From Chitinimonas arctica (GTDB lineage: Bacteria > Pseudomonadota > Gammaproteobacteria > Burkholderiales > Chitinimonadaceae), in assembly GCF_007431345.1 (NCBI RefSeq), contig NZ_CP041730.1, forward strand, positions 3,968,001 through 4,032,000: a stretch of DNA of 64,000 nucleotides, written 5' to 3'. Below, piece after piece: positions 52,394-61,339 of this stretch (position 1 is the first letter of the stretch; every line of letters begins with the position of its first letter). The position numbers were made by a program, and so were the translations under genes. A model generated the notes under the pieces. That model searched no databases, had not been told where the DNA came from, and saw only the letters and a program-made list of their open reading frames with translations.

Positions 52394-53758
52394 CTATCGG
52401 TGGCTATTTAAATCTTCGAGTTTTTCATTTGCCTTTGAAAAGATAAGTTGATACTTTGCCCGCAGTTTTTCCATTTCCTGGCAAGTAGAATGAATTGGTC
52501 CTAAGAAAGCAATTGTGGTATTTTTTGATAAAAATACTTTACTAGGCATAAATTTTTGCTTTACAATTCTATTCAATTTGTCAATTATAGCTTTAACATC
52601 CTTATCCCCGGAAAGAAATTCATTTTGCAAATCTCCTATTTCCGTCAAAGCTGCATTTATAATAGTCTTGCAACTGTCCCACGAACCCATATTCGCTGTC
52701 CTATCCAAAGGCATGTCTTTGTAAGCATTCGCGAGCGCTTTGGAAGCAATTTCGGCGATCTCTGCCTTCTTACAGTTTCGCAAAACACTATCCCATAATA
52801 AGGGACGAGCCCATTCCAGCAATGGTGAAAATACCGTTTTTTTCCTCACCACCTTCCCACATCCTTCAACAAGCTGTGTATGCTTTAATCGCAGCTTGTG
52901 GCGCAATTCAAAGAACCGCCGCTCTACCGTATCCACTTTGCGCGCCAAATCGCCACCAGGCGCTTTAATTTCACTAAGTGCGCTTATAATTGCTTCTTTT
53001 GAATCGCTGAAACCTTGTCTATCTATATCATCCCTATTTAAGGACAAATCCAGCGAAATCATGTTGCGGTTTACGTCATTAATTATTTTTTCAATTGCCG
53101 GGGAAATATACGCACTGTTTAAATTTTTGAAACCCCTGATTCCCATCACGTTCAAGGTAAGGTTCTGTATTGTTTTGGAGCACTGCGCAATTTTCTCGAT
53201 CTGTATTATTTCATTCGGCCCGGTGTTTTTTTAAATAATAATGGCATCGGAGAATTTTCTTTTATCCGGCTCGGTGCTTTCTTCGATAACAATGGCATCA
53301 GAAAATGTATTTCTTCGAACCGCGTCACTCTGTGTACCATCTGCACCCTTTTCCGCGGGGACGCCATCACTTGGCTGAGGAAGTTGTGTGCATTGCGCTT
53401 GTCGCTCCTCTTTATTGTCAGTCAGGAGTATATTTTGTAATACACTGTTAGTCTCTATGGTAAATCGCTGTGCATTAGTCAATCCGTCGTTTTGAAACCT
53501 ATGCGTAAAAATTTCTTGAATGGATTTGAAAAATTTTCTCTTTTTGTCGGTTTTTTCAGGCAAGCGCTCTATTTTTAACTTCGGCGCCTCGTTATGCGAG
53601 TCATTATATTGCACCTCCACCGAATAGATCTCGCCGCTTGTCAAGCGAAATGCTCCGGTAAGTTCTTTTCCCTGACGTATTGTTTCAAGGGAATCCATCA
53701 GCCATGTTGATAGGCATGCCTTAACATTGTTGGCACCATTTATATCGTAAGTTAACAT
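52394..53758 (-). pseudogene. Array paralogue 1, interrupted by an in-frame TAA
   Basis: A 455-codon gene broken after codon 175 (TAA at 53231-53233). The frame stays open after the stop, down to 52394. The N-terminal part has the family domain: FRLTSGEIYSVEV and IQEIFTHRFQNDGLTNAQRFT. The C-terminal part has LARKVDTVERRFFELRHKLR and AEIAEIASKALANAYKD. The stop lies in the second unit of a 51-nt direct repeat whose first unit has GAA at the same place, so GAA to TAA is the likely lesion. Two separate proteins, readthrough or decay are all possible. Low GC, no signal peptide. Confidence 0.6.
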
Positions 53759-53807
53759 TAATCGGTCCTTATAAAAAATCCCATTCAGGATGATTGCGTA
53801 TGTATAT

Positions 53808-53850
53808 ACAGTTCAGTCGCGCTCCGCTTTCGACATTGCGCTCTCGTTTT
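53808..53850 (-). promoter_or_regulatory. Shared upstream box of the array, copy 1
   Basis: On the minus strand, CTGAACTG (53809-53816) is followed by an AT-rich TATATA and preceded about 15 nt away by GTCGAAAG. It lies 51 nt before the start of paralogue 1. The same arrangement precedes the other three paralogues. Confidence 0.6.
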
Positions 53851-54015
53851 GCTATTTAACACTGTACCCTGCGCAGTCACATATTGGCATGGCTGAGCAG
53901 GTGCAGAGGAATGGACGAATCCGCGAGGATTGGGGCGACAGCGACGCCAAGTGTTTCACACCAGGCTTTTGGAGCGAACGGCGTACCCCGCTGTACATAC
54001 TTCCTTTGATGACCA

Positions 54016-55128
54016 CTATCGTATAGGTTCAAATGCTACGTTTGCTTTCAAAAAATCAGCTTGAACGGTTTTCAACTTCTCTCCTATTTTATTTTTGTCT
54101 TCGTTGGTGATAAGCAGGGCAAATCTTTTTAGATCGGCAGGGTGGGTGTTACCTGCAGCAAGCCGCTTTTCAAGGTTAGATAAAGTCCTGTTAATGCCTG
54201 CAAGATTTTGATAAATCCCATAAATTTCACGAGCAGCCATTTTCTCATATTCATTTGCATCTTTTCTTATGTTTTTAAAATGATATTTTTCTCGCAATCT
54301 GTCTATTTTATCCAGAGCCTCTCCAATTTTACACTTGCAGACTCTGCACCAGCTACTCTCACTACTCGGTTGAGAAAGATGGTTACTTACATTTTCTAAT
54401 GCATTGGTAGCAATTGTTGCGACCTCTGCCACCAGCTTCGCATGCCTAAACCGCAGCTCATTGCGCAAAGCAAAGGGCTCCCGTTCAGCCGTATCCAATT
54501 TTCTCGTGAAATCACCGCCAGAGCCAGATGCGTTGATGGCCTCAAGTGTTCCTTGAAGCGCAGTTATTGACTCGTTGACGTGGTTCCCATTTTCATCATG
54601 TCTTAAGGGTGCTTCAGTTGGGAGTTTCTCAGTATTTCTTGTGGGTGTATCGGTATTCGATTCGGTATTTTGTTTAGTCGCGACGATATGGGGAAGCGCA
54701 CTCCTTGGAAGTGAAAAATCATGTTCTTTTTTTGGGGTGGCAAAAAACGATGTTTCCTCGGCGGTTGAAGTCGACTCATGATTTTTACTACCGGGTAAGA
54801 AAATTTTATTTAAATTGCTGCGAGCGACTTTCGTGAATAAATTTGAATTAGTCTCCAGGCCATTTTTACACATGTGCGTAAAAAATTCTCGAATAAATCT
54901 TAAAAAGCGACTCTCTTGCCTTTCTCTTTTTCCAAGCTTCCGTTTGACCTTCAATGTGGGCATCCCATCAAGTAGCATCTGGGTATTCACACGCACATGG
55001 TATTTCTCGCCCGATGTCAAACGGAACGTCGCTTGGAGTAATGCTCCTTGCTGATTTTCCGGCTTTCCCAACCAACTGTTTAGGCTAGTCTGTACATCTT
55101 CTTTTTTAATAGAGCCGATTTTGACCAT
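54016..55128 (-). CDS. Array paralogue 2, unknown function
   Basis: 370 aa. N-terminal family domain (about 1-110): VQTSLNSWLGKP, ATFRLTSGEKYHVRV, LKVKRKLGKR, RFIREFFTHMCKNGLETNSNLFTKVA. A Ser/Thr/Glu-rich linker of about 70 residues follows (about 115-185). The helical C-terminal domain has GDFTRKLDTAEREPFALRNELRFRHAKLV, aligned with paralogues 1 and 3. Two Cys pairs occur in SSWCRVCKCKIGEAL, unique to this copy. No signal peptide or membrane helix. GC is well below the flanking genes. No family was recognised. Confidence 0.7.
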   Translation of the reverse strand: MVKIGSIKKEDVQTSLNSWLGKPENQQGALLQATFRLTSGEKYHVRVNTQMLLDGMPTLKVKRKLGKRERQESRFLRFIREFFTHMCKNGLETNSNLFTKVARSNLNKIFLPGSKNHESTSTAEETSFFATPKKEHDFSLPRSALPHIVATKQNTESNTDTPTRNTEKLPTEAPLRHDENGNHVNESITALQGTLEAINASGSGGDFTRKLDTAEREPFALRNELRFRHAKLVAEVATIATNALENVSNHLSQPSSESSWCRVCKCKIGEALDKIDRLREKYHFKNIRKDANEYEKMAAREIYGIYQNLAGINRTLSNLEKRLAAGNTHPADLKRFALLITNEDKNKIGEKLKTVQADFLKANVAFEPIR

Positions 55129-55175
55129 TTCATAAATCCTTTAAAAAAATCCCATCCAGAGTGGCATATTTATAA

Positions 55176-55218
55176 TCAGTTCAGTACTGCACTATTTTTG
55201 ATTTTACGCTCTGGTTTT
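55176..55218 (-). promoter_or_regulatory. Shared upstream box of the array, copy 2
   Basis: CTGAACTG (55177-55184, minus strand) is followed by ATTATAAAT, 49 nt before the start of paralogue 2. The GTCGAAAG element is degenerate in this copy. Confidence 0.55.
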
Positions 55219-55494
55219 CTTTTCTATTTCTAGCCCTGCTCAAAGGTGCCGGGGCACATGGTTGAATCCAAGGGGTGCAGCTATAGCGACGCCAATCGCA
55301 ACTCGCCAGTCCGCCTTGGAGACAACGCCTCGCCCTTGTGCAAACAGGATTGTTGCGGGAGGTCTAAGCACATGCGTGATTTCAGTCTCCCCTTTCTCGA
55401 GAATAACGTATAGCTTCAATCTTTTCCGTTGCGGCCGAAAATTTAGCTTGATAACCTTTCAGCAGCCATTCTATAGAGCTACGGTTGTTATACC

Positions 55495-55541
55495 GGGCAC
55501 GGCATCATTGCGACGCCGAAGCAGGGAGAGGGCTAGCGCAG
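55495..55541. repeat. 47-nt direct repeat, copy 1
   Basis: It begins GGGCACGGCATCATTGCGAC and ends GGGCTAGCGCAG. The other copy, in the same orientation, is at 58823-58869, with three mismatches. The two bracket paralogues 3 and 4, so recombination between them could delete or amplify that block. Confidence 0.75.
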
Positions 55542-55734
55542 GGATCACTAAACCTAATAGCATCGTCAGCGGTCAGCAATTGATTGATGACTTGCTACCG
55601 CGGCCCGATGTGCAGGAAGAGCGAGTGAAGTACTACTCGTGCAAGCCTTCCAAACCGCTGTTCGACGAGTCATTCGTGTTGATTATAGTATTTTAATAAA
55701 TGGCTTATGATTCGAATTAAAATGAACACGACAT

Positions 55735-55815
55735 TTAGGCTAGCTTCTCGAAGGCGCTGTTTCGTGGCATCTTGACCGGCGCGCTACAGGCAAGCAGCGT
55801 GCCGACAAGATCAGC
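55735..55815 (-). pseudogene. Lipobox-containing short frame, copy 2
   Basis: The frame GTLLACSAPVKMPRNSAFEK ends in TAA at the position equivalent to copy 1 (52202). A TAG sits upstream in frame and there is no start codon, so it is not expressed as such. The surrounding DNA is about 80% identical to 52205-52280. Confidence 0.4.
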
Positions 55816-55931
55816 GCTAAATGCAGAATTATCCCTCTACCACTTGCACGATTGGCGGGTAAGTCACGCTGCTCGCCGGACGGCTGCCTGAATACGTGCA
55901 AGAGATCAGTGCATTCCTTATCGAGCGCCAA

Positions 55932-57176
55932 TTATGGTTTAAATTTCTCGTTTGCTTCTGAAACGATAGATTCAGATTGTGCCAGCTGCCCATTTATTTT
56001 TCGCCTACATTCCCTGAACTGTTCTAAGACGGTATTTATTTGAGAAGGTGGCATAAGCTTTTCTTCATTGATGCTTTTAAATGTGGTGTTTTTTATAAAA
56101 TCAAATTCTGTTTCAAAATAGTCAATCTCCATATTTTTACAGCCGTGAGTTATTTTCAGCTCTTCGATTTCCTTAATGACATTGCTTATCTCCTCTTTTT
56201 TACCAGCCCACCAGTCTAGAGTTACTTCGCAGTTATCGGATACTGGATCGAGAATAGATGATAATGCTTCGGAGGCGATTGCTGCGACCTCTGCTCTTTT
56301 GCGATTGAGAGCAGCTTTCTCCCACAATTCGTTATGCACCTTTTCTTGTGCTAGTGAAGCTTTACTCTTTTTCGCCACTTGGTGCCTGGAGTCTTCTGAT
56401 AGCGCCCTATGGCTGGTACGCAGCTGTTCGAACAGGTCAAAGAATCGCTGTTCAGCCATATCTACTTTAAGTGCTAAATCCGCTTTAGCCCATATGATGC
56501 CAGAAAGTGCATATTTAAGCTGCGTGATAGACTTCATAATAGCGGTGAAACCAGTGCTATCGGGTTTTATGGATTTAGCTATCTGAGCCAGGCTGAGCAA
56601 TGCATTTTCCATTGCGGTACGGATTTCATCGCTGTTTTCAATTGTTTCAAAACCCTTGATTCCCTTCACGGCCAAGTGGAGGACCTGTAGTTCTTTTGAA
56701 CATCGCTCAATATTTGTTTTTTCCCGATTTTTACGTAATGAAGAGAGGAAATCCGCGAGCGGTTTATTTACTTCAGCGACCTGCTCGCCATTTTCTTGGG
56801 GGGCGACATCTGAATCGCTCACGTTGTCTTCTTTTTCTATAACCGATTCGATGTTTGAAAGCGTATATTTTGCCCCCTCGGTAAATAGCTGTGTATTCGT
56901 CACCCATCCGGGGTTTTTCCATCTATGGGTAAATATCTCTTTAATAAAGTTGAAAAAATTGCCTATTTCGCTTTCTTTTTGTCGATTGATTCCCAATTTC
57001 GACTCCTCACGGGTAGAGCAGGAGCCCAATTCCACCTTATACTTCTCGCCGGTTGTCAGCACGAAATACCTTGCCGGTATGTCCGTCTCATCCTTTATAT
57101 CTTTACGCGACATCAACATCCATAATGCCAGGCGAGCATTTACGTTCGCTGCAATAATTTTACCGGTTTCCAGCAT
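55932..57176 (-). CDS. Array paralogue 3, unknown function
   Basis: 414 aa. N-terminal domain: VNARLALWMLMSR, YFVLTTGEKYKVEL, FFNFIKEIFTHRWKNPGWVTNTQLFTEGA. A short acidic linker (about 118-140) is followed by a long helical part: KVDMAEQRFFDLFEQLRTSHRAL and WEKAALNRKRAEVAAIASEALSSI. It also shares HLAVKGIKGFETIEN with the NVMGIRGFKNLNS segment of paralogue 1, so 1 and 3 are the closest pair. Coiled-coil character is likely. No signal peptide, transmembrane segment or known catalytic motif. Confidence 0.7.
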   Translation of the reverse strand: MLETGKIIAANVNARLALWMLMSRKDIKDETDIPARYFVLTTGEKYKVELGSCSTREESKLGINRQKESEIGNFFNFIKEIFTHRWKNPGWVTNTQLFTEGAKYTLSNIESVIEKEDNVSDSDVAPQENGEQVAEVNKPLADFLSSLRKNREKTNIERCSKELQVLHLAVKGIKGFETIENSDEIRTAMENALLSLAQIAKSIKPDSTGFTAIMKSITQLKYALSGIIWAKADLALKVDMAEQRFFDLFEQLRTSHRALSEDSRHQVAKKSKASLAQEKVHNELWEKAALNRKRAEVAAIASEALSSILDPVSDNCEVTLDWWAGKKEEISNVIKEIEELKITHGCKNMEIDYFETEFDFIKNTTFKSINEEKLMPPSQINTVLEQFRECRRKINGQLAQSESIVSEANEKFKP

Positions 57177-57217
57177 TTATCTAAGCCCTCGTAAAAAAAC
57201 CATGTTTATGACCATAA

Positions 57218-57262
57218 ACAGTTCAGAACCGCGCCGCTTTCGACATTGCACACTCGCTTCCC
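57218..57262 (-). promoter_or_regulatory. Shared upstream box of the array, copy 3
   Basis: CTGAACTG (57219-57226, minus strand) is followed by TTTATGGTC; GTCGAAAG lies upstream. It is 43 nt before the start of paralogue 3. Confidence 0.6.
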
Positions 57263-57335
57263 TATTTTTATCCGTGCGCTATGCTCGGGGACCGAATGTG
57301 CGCAATACACCCGCGCTTTACTTGCTAATAATAAA

Positions 57336-58487
57336 TCAAATTTTTAAGTTCCAAGGGTGCTTGTGAAAGTTAGCTAAATTATTTGCCCGCTGCACGTCTA
57401 TTTCCCTAATTTTCGCCCTGATCTCCGCTAAAATTCCACGTTTAAGGGTGGTATGTAATTTGGGGAGCGCTATGTGCGTACTTATTCTTTTTTTGAAATA
57501 TTCAAGCGTATTGGTGATGTTATTAATTTCTACGGTTTTTTCTTTAAAGTAAAACTTTGCCTTCAATCTTTTTATTGCTGCCATGGCTCCGTTTATTTCT
57601 TTGTTACGAGCGTCCCATTCCCAATTATTCTCACCGCCACATGGATGCACGATTTTATGCGCTTTTGTTAGCGCCTTGGAGGCAATTGCCGCGACCTCTG
57701 CCTTTATCCAGTCCCGAAATGCAGCCTTCAATGATTCACTACGCGTCCCCTCCCACGGTTGTGCAGATGTTCTTTTCAATCCATGCGCTTCAGTAATCTG
57801 CTCCCCATATGTAAGCAGCTGGTAACTAATGGCAACGAATAGCCCTTTGGCCTTATCAAACTCTGCCGCCCGATTTCCATTGGCTGCTTTGATGGTCTCA
57901 ATTGCCTCTTGAAGCGCTGCTATTGCTTCTTCGAAGCGAGTCGAGCACTCCTTTGTTATTAGGAGTTTACCTATCGATTGTAATTCAATTGTTGGGGCGA
58001 CAATTACTCTATGGAAAGGCTTGTTATTCGAATTTTCACCGAGCTTGATACCCATTACCTTCGGGTAGATATCAAGTAAATCGCCTAAGAATTTTTCCAA
58101 ATTACCAAGCTGTGTTTTTTTCTCGCCCCCGGTAGTTGAAGCCGCCGCGCTTGCTTTACTGGCGGAGGAGCGATTTGACCAAATGCCTTGGGCACCTTTG
58201 GTAAACAACTGTGCATTACTCATGCCAAGGTTTTTGCATCTGTGTGTGAAGAACTCGCGAATAGCATTTAAAAATTGCCTCGCCTTGCTAATATTTTTTT
58301 CCTGCTCCCGGACGATTTTTAGTTCCGCCTCGCAATGCGGACTCACGGCTTCCACCGTGACCGTGTATGATTCACCGGATGTCAAGGAGAACTGCGTAAG
58401 CTCGCCCGGTCTTATTTCATCATTATCCACACATTTTTTTAGATGGCCCTGTACTTCCTCTTTCGAAATATGAGGTATGCCGCGCAT
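57336..58487 (-). CDS. Array paralogue 4, unknown function
   Basis: 383 aa from ATG 58487, chosen over the ATG at 58511 because it places the shared upstream box at the same distance as in the other copies. N-terminal domain: FSLTSGESYTVTV, LNAIREFFTHRCKNLGMSNAQLFTKGA. A Ser/Ala-rich linker follows (SSASKASAAASTT). The C-terminal helical part has AFRDWIKAEVAAIASKALTKAHKI and LEYFKKRISTHIALPKL. It is the most upstream gene of the head-to-tail array. No known domain. Confidence 0.7.
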   Translation of the reverse strand: MRGIPHISKEEVQGHLKKCVDNDEIRPGELTQFSLTSGESYTVTVEAVSPHCEAELKIVREQEKNISKARQFLNAIREFFTHRCKNLGMSNAQLFTKGAQGIWSNRSSASKASAAASTTGGEKKTQLGNLEKFLGDLLDIYPKVMGIKLGENSNNKPFHRVIVAPTIELQSIGKLLITKECSTRFEEAIAALQEAIETIKAANGNRAAEFDKAKGLFVAISYQLLTYGEQITEAHGLKRTSAQPWEGTRSESLKAAFRDWIKAEVAAIASKALTKAHKIVHPCGGENNWEWDARNKEINGAMAAIKRLKAKFYFKEKTVEINNITNTLEYFKKRISTHIALPKLHTTLKRGILAEIRAKIREIDVQRANNLANFHKHPWNLKI

Positions 58488-58531
58488 TTCATAATGTCCA
58501 TAAAAAATCATCCAAGGTGCTCCATTTATAA

Positions 58532-58574
58532 ACAGTTCAGTCCTGCTTTACTTTCGACATTACGTTCCCGTTTT
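58532..58574 (-). promoter_or_regulatory. Shared upstream box of the array, copy 4
   Basis: CTGAACTG (58533-58540, minus strand) is followed by TTTATAAAT; GTCGAAAG lies at about 58552-58559. It is 46 nt before ATG 58487. Confidence 0.6.
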
Positions 58575-58697
58575 ACGATTTTCACCTTGCGCTACGCCCA
58601 GCCGCGTCGAAGCGTGGCTGGGCCAGGCACAAAAGAGCTGGGTAAAGCAGGGTGGATTGCAGCTATCGTGACGCCAAACGGTCCTTTCCCGCTGACC

Positions 58698-58797
58698 AAC
58701 TATCCCCATCTCCTGTGGATAAACACAGGCATAAGCCAGGAACAAGTCCGCTAAGTCATTGGTGGGAAGCGTTTTGGCGGCGGCTGCCTGTTTTTTC
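58698..58797. repeat. Dispersed intergenic repeat, copy 2 (contains a DnaA-box-like 9-mer)
   Basis: Blocks ATCCCCA, CTGTGGATAA, GCCAGGAACAAGT and GGCTGCCTGTTTTTT occur in the same order as at 44427-44524. TGTGGATAA is at 58714-58722. The 58488-58979 gap otherwise holds the array promoter, this repeat and the 47-nt repeat; no gene is seen. Confidence 0.5.
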
Positions 58798-58822
58798 AGC
58801 ACGCCGTATATGAGGCCTTACT

Positions 58823-58869
58823 GGGCACAGCATCATTGCGACGCTGAAGCGGGGAGAGGGCTAGCGCAG
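58823..58869. repeat. 47-nt direct repeat, copy 2
   Basis: Same orientation as 55495-55541, three mismatches. It lies just outside the upstream edge of the paralogue array. Confidence 0.75.
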
Positions 58870-58979
58870 CGTAGTAGGCACACGGCCTATGTTTACGGCG
58901 TATCGTCGCCAGGCCCCCGCCCAGGGAGCCGGCGACAGTTCAGTGCGATAGCGTGGTGTTTAAACTCGCCACGCCCACG

Positions 58980-59762
58980 CTATTCGTCGACCAACTCCGA
59001 CTTGGCGAACTCGACATCGAGTTTCTCCATCGCATCCAGCGGCGTACCTTCGCTGGCTTCCTCGTACAGCTTGGTCGCTTCCTTCACCTTCTTGTTGCCG
59101 AACAGCGCCAACAGGCCATTGGCGAATTCGATGCGGGCAATGGCCGAGTGGGGGATCAATTCCAGCGCCCGGCGGTAGTGGGCCTCGGAGGCATCCTTCG
59201 ATACGCCATAGGTCAGCGACCCCACCATGCTCCCCACCTTGCCGATGATTTCGGCGTGGTAGGCGCCCAGGGCGATATGGGCTTCGGCGTGTTCGGGGGC
59301 GAGGGCCAGGGTCTTGTCCAGGCTGGTCTTGCATTTACCGGCGATGCCCTGGGCCAGCGCCTTGGCAATGGAGATGGCCTGGCTATAGCGGCCCAGGGCA
59401 TAGGCGTGCTGGTAGTGGGCGTTGATATTGTCGGGGTATTCCTTGGCGGCGATCTCGGCGCGGTCGGCGACTTCCTCGAACAGTTCCTTTTTCTCGTCTT
59501 CGTCCTCGACCAGGTAGGTGGCGTAGATGGCCTGTGCCTTGTTGGCGGCATTGATGCCGGCGGCGGTCTCGGCTTTCAAGCCCAGGGCGACGGCGTTCTG
59601 GAAGTCGCCGCGATGATAGGCGCGCCAGGCTTCCTGGCTGGCCACGTCGTCCGGCCAGGGTTCCTGGTCGCCGGCATGCAGCCGTTCCCAGTGTTGCCAG
59701 AGTTTATCGCCGTCGTAGTCGAAGCCGGCGGCGTCGTGGGGAAAGGCATTCCAGTGGCTCAT
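58980..59762 (-). CDS. TPR-like helical-repeat protein
   Basis: 260 aa, cytosolic by absence of a signal. Helical repeats are visible: GDFQNAVALGLKAETAAGI, a YPDNINAHYQHAYALGRYSQAI segment, ALAPEHAEAHIALGAYHAEI and RRALELIPHSAIARIEFANGLLALFG, with the TPR-like spacing of small and large hydrophobic residues. It begins MSHWNAFPHDAAGFDYDGDKLWQHWERLHAGD. Probable protein-interaction role; no partner is suggested by the neighbours. Confidence 0.7.
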   Translation of the reverse strand: MSHWNAFPHDAAGFDYDGDKLWQHWERLHAGDQEPWPDDVASQEAWRAYHRGDFQNAVALGLKAETAAGINAANKAQAIYATYLVEDEDEKKELFEEVADRAEIAAKEYPDNINAHYQHAYALGRYSQAISIAKALAQGIAGKCKTSLDKTLALAPEHAEAHIALGAYHAEIIGKVGSMVGSLTYGVSKDASEAHYRRALELIPHSAIARIEFANGLLALFGNKKVKEATKLYEEASEGTPLDAMEKLDVEFAKSELVDE

Positions 59763-59889
59763 TGCAGTCTCCGCGTGGCTTATTGGTTTGCCACATTATA
59801 GGCCGGCGTCCGATTCGGAAAGCCTCCTGCAAACGGCGCAGCCGGCCTGGGTGGCCGGCTGCGCGCGGAGGCGTTAAAAGTGAATGAAA

Positions 59890-61274
59890 TCAGGCGCGAA
59901 ACAGGTTCAGGGCATTGCCGGGTTCCTGTGGCATGCCGGCCACACCGGGGAATACCACGCTGCCGGCACCGGGGGCGACCCACTCGGAAATACTCGCATA
60001 GACGCGTTCGATGGCGGTGAGCCCATCGATATCGGGGCTCTGCTTGCCCAGCTTGGCCAGTTCGCTGGTGGGGAAGGGATTGCCGTAGAAGCCGCCACGC
60101 ACGTTTTCGCCGATCACGATCATATGCGATCCACGCCCGTGATCGGTACCGCCCGCGCCGTTGGCGCGCAATTGCCGGCCGAATTCTCCCCCCAGCACCA
60201 GGACCATATTCTGGCGGCTGGCGGCTTCGACCGACTGCCACAGCGTATCCAGCGCCTTGCCCGTGCCGAACAGGTCTTCGTATCGCGGTTCTATCATGGC
60301 GATCTCGCCGGCATGGCTGTCCCAGCCGTCGTAGCACAGCGAGGCGACCCGCATATCGAACAGATCGCGGTTGCGGATCGCGTCATACAGATTGCGGATC
60401 TGTTCGCCCATATTGGCATTGTTCAGCCGGCTGGGCGGCAGGCCGGTGTACAGCTTGCTGATGGGAGCGGGAATGGGTTGCGCGTCCAGTGCGCGGTTCA
60501 TGCTGCTGCCGAATTGGCGCAAGGAGCGTTCGCTTTGGATAAAGCGGCCATAGACATCGCTCTGCGCCAGCTTGGCCGCCTTGCTTTCATAATAGTTACG
60601 CAGCGAGTTGGCCATGGAGCGGTCATAGGCATTGCCGGGCAGATCGACGGCATCGCTCAAGGCCAGGCCACGTGAATTCTTCATATTCAGCAGGCGGTCG
60701 TTGCGGTGGTCCAGCGGGTCGGTGGGGTGCGGGCCGAAGCAGAAGCTGCTGGGCGCCGCGCTCATCGAGACGATACGCGAGCTGCCGCCCAGGCCGGCGA
60801 CCAGGCGGCCCCCCAGCCGGGCTTGCCGAACTGGGTGGGCAGCGTGTTGCGGTCGCCGTGGTTCATTACCAGTTGGGCGTGGGCATGATCGCGGCTGCTG
60901 GCGCCCAGGACATTGTGGATGATCGCGACCTTGCCGGCATCCCACATGGTCTTGAGCCAGCCGCATTTCTTCAGTATGCCGAACTGGGTGCCGTTGGCAT
61001 TGGCGGTGACATAGGCGGCGGCGAAACGCGCGGCGACGGCCTGGTTGGACCCGGCGGGAATGCCATGGCTGGCGGCACGGGCTTGCCAGTATTGATAGGC
61101 CCAGCTTTGCGGATTGGTGTCCGGTGCCGGCGGCAGCAGGTGGCGGAAGTCCGGGCCGCCGGTCAGGGCGATATTGACCAGAACGCGGCGGCTGAGCGGG
61201 GCGGCGATGGCGGGAAGACCGTAGCTGGCCAAGCCGCTGGCGGCGGCGAGCTGGAGGAAGTTGCGACGATTCAT
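59890..61274 (-). pseudogene. DUF1501 secreted protein, frameshifted in a G/C run
   Basis: Two overlapping frames reconstruct one DUF1501 protein of about 461 aa. The N-terminal part starts at ATG 61274 (GAGGA upstream) with a twin-arginine signal, MNRRNFLQLAAASGLASYG, and runs to THLPTQFGKPGW-like sequence. The C-terminal part continues GGRLVAGLGGSSRIVS and ends at 59890, containing LVLGGEFGRQ and GTDHGRGSHMIVIGENVRGG. The break is at six C (60809-60814); one more restores the frame, and the total is 1 nt short of a codon multiple. DUF1501 proteins are related to sulfatase/phosphatase folds and usually sit beside a DUF1800 gene, as here. Confidence 0.8.
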
Positions 61275-61339
61275 GATTTTTTCCTCAATTGCTGGCCGGG
61301 CGTACATGCGCCCGGCCATTCGGGTTGGAACCGGCCGAT

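Larger units (their letters stand above)
55219..55931. other. Long intergenic region with duplicated segments and gene remnants
   Basis: No intact gene. It holds a 47-nt block (55495-55541) repeated at 58823-58869 with three differences, and the second copy of the lipobox segment (55735-55815, also at 52202-52280). A plus-strand stretch of about 55565-55690 (QQLIDDLLPRPDVQEERVKY) has coding character but no start. These point to past segmental duplication and decay. Confidence 0.5.

Noticed and set aside
55262..55696. Plus-strand frame of 144 codons in the array's long intergenic region
   Set aside because: It runs through the duplicated non-coding repeats and has Arg/Ser-rich shadow-like sequence; only its last 40 codons look possibly coding.
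52394..58511. Array genes as a toxin-immunity or phage tail cassette
   Set aside because: No HNH, Rhs, LysM or tail-protein motif and no small immunity-like genes between the copies; left as unknown.
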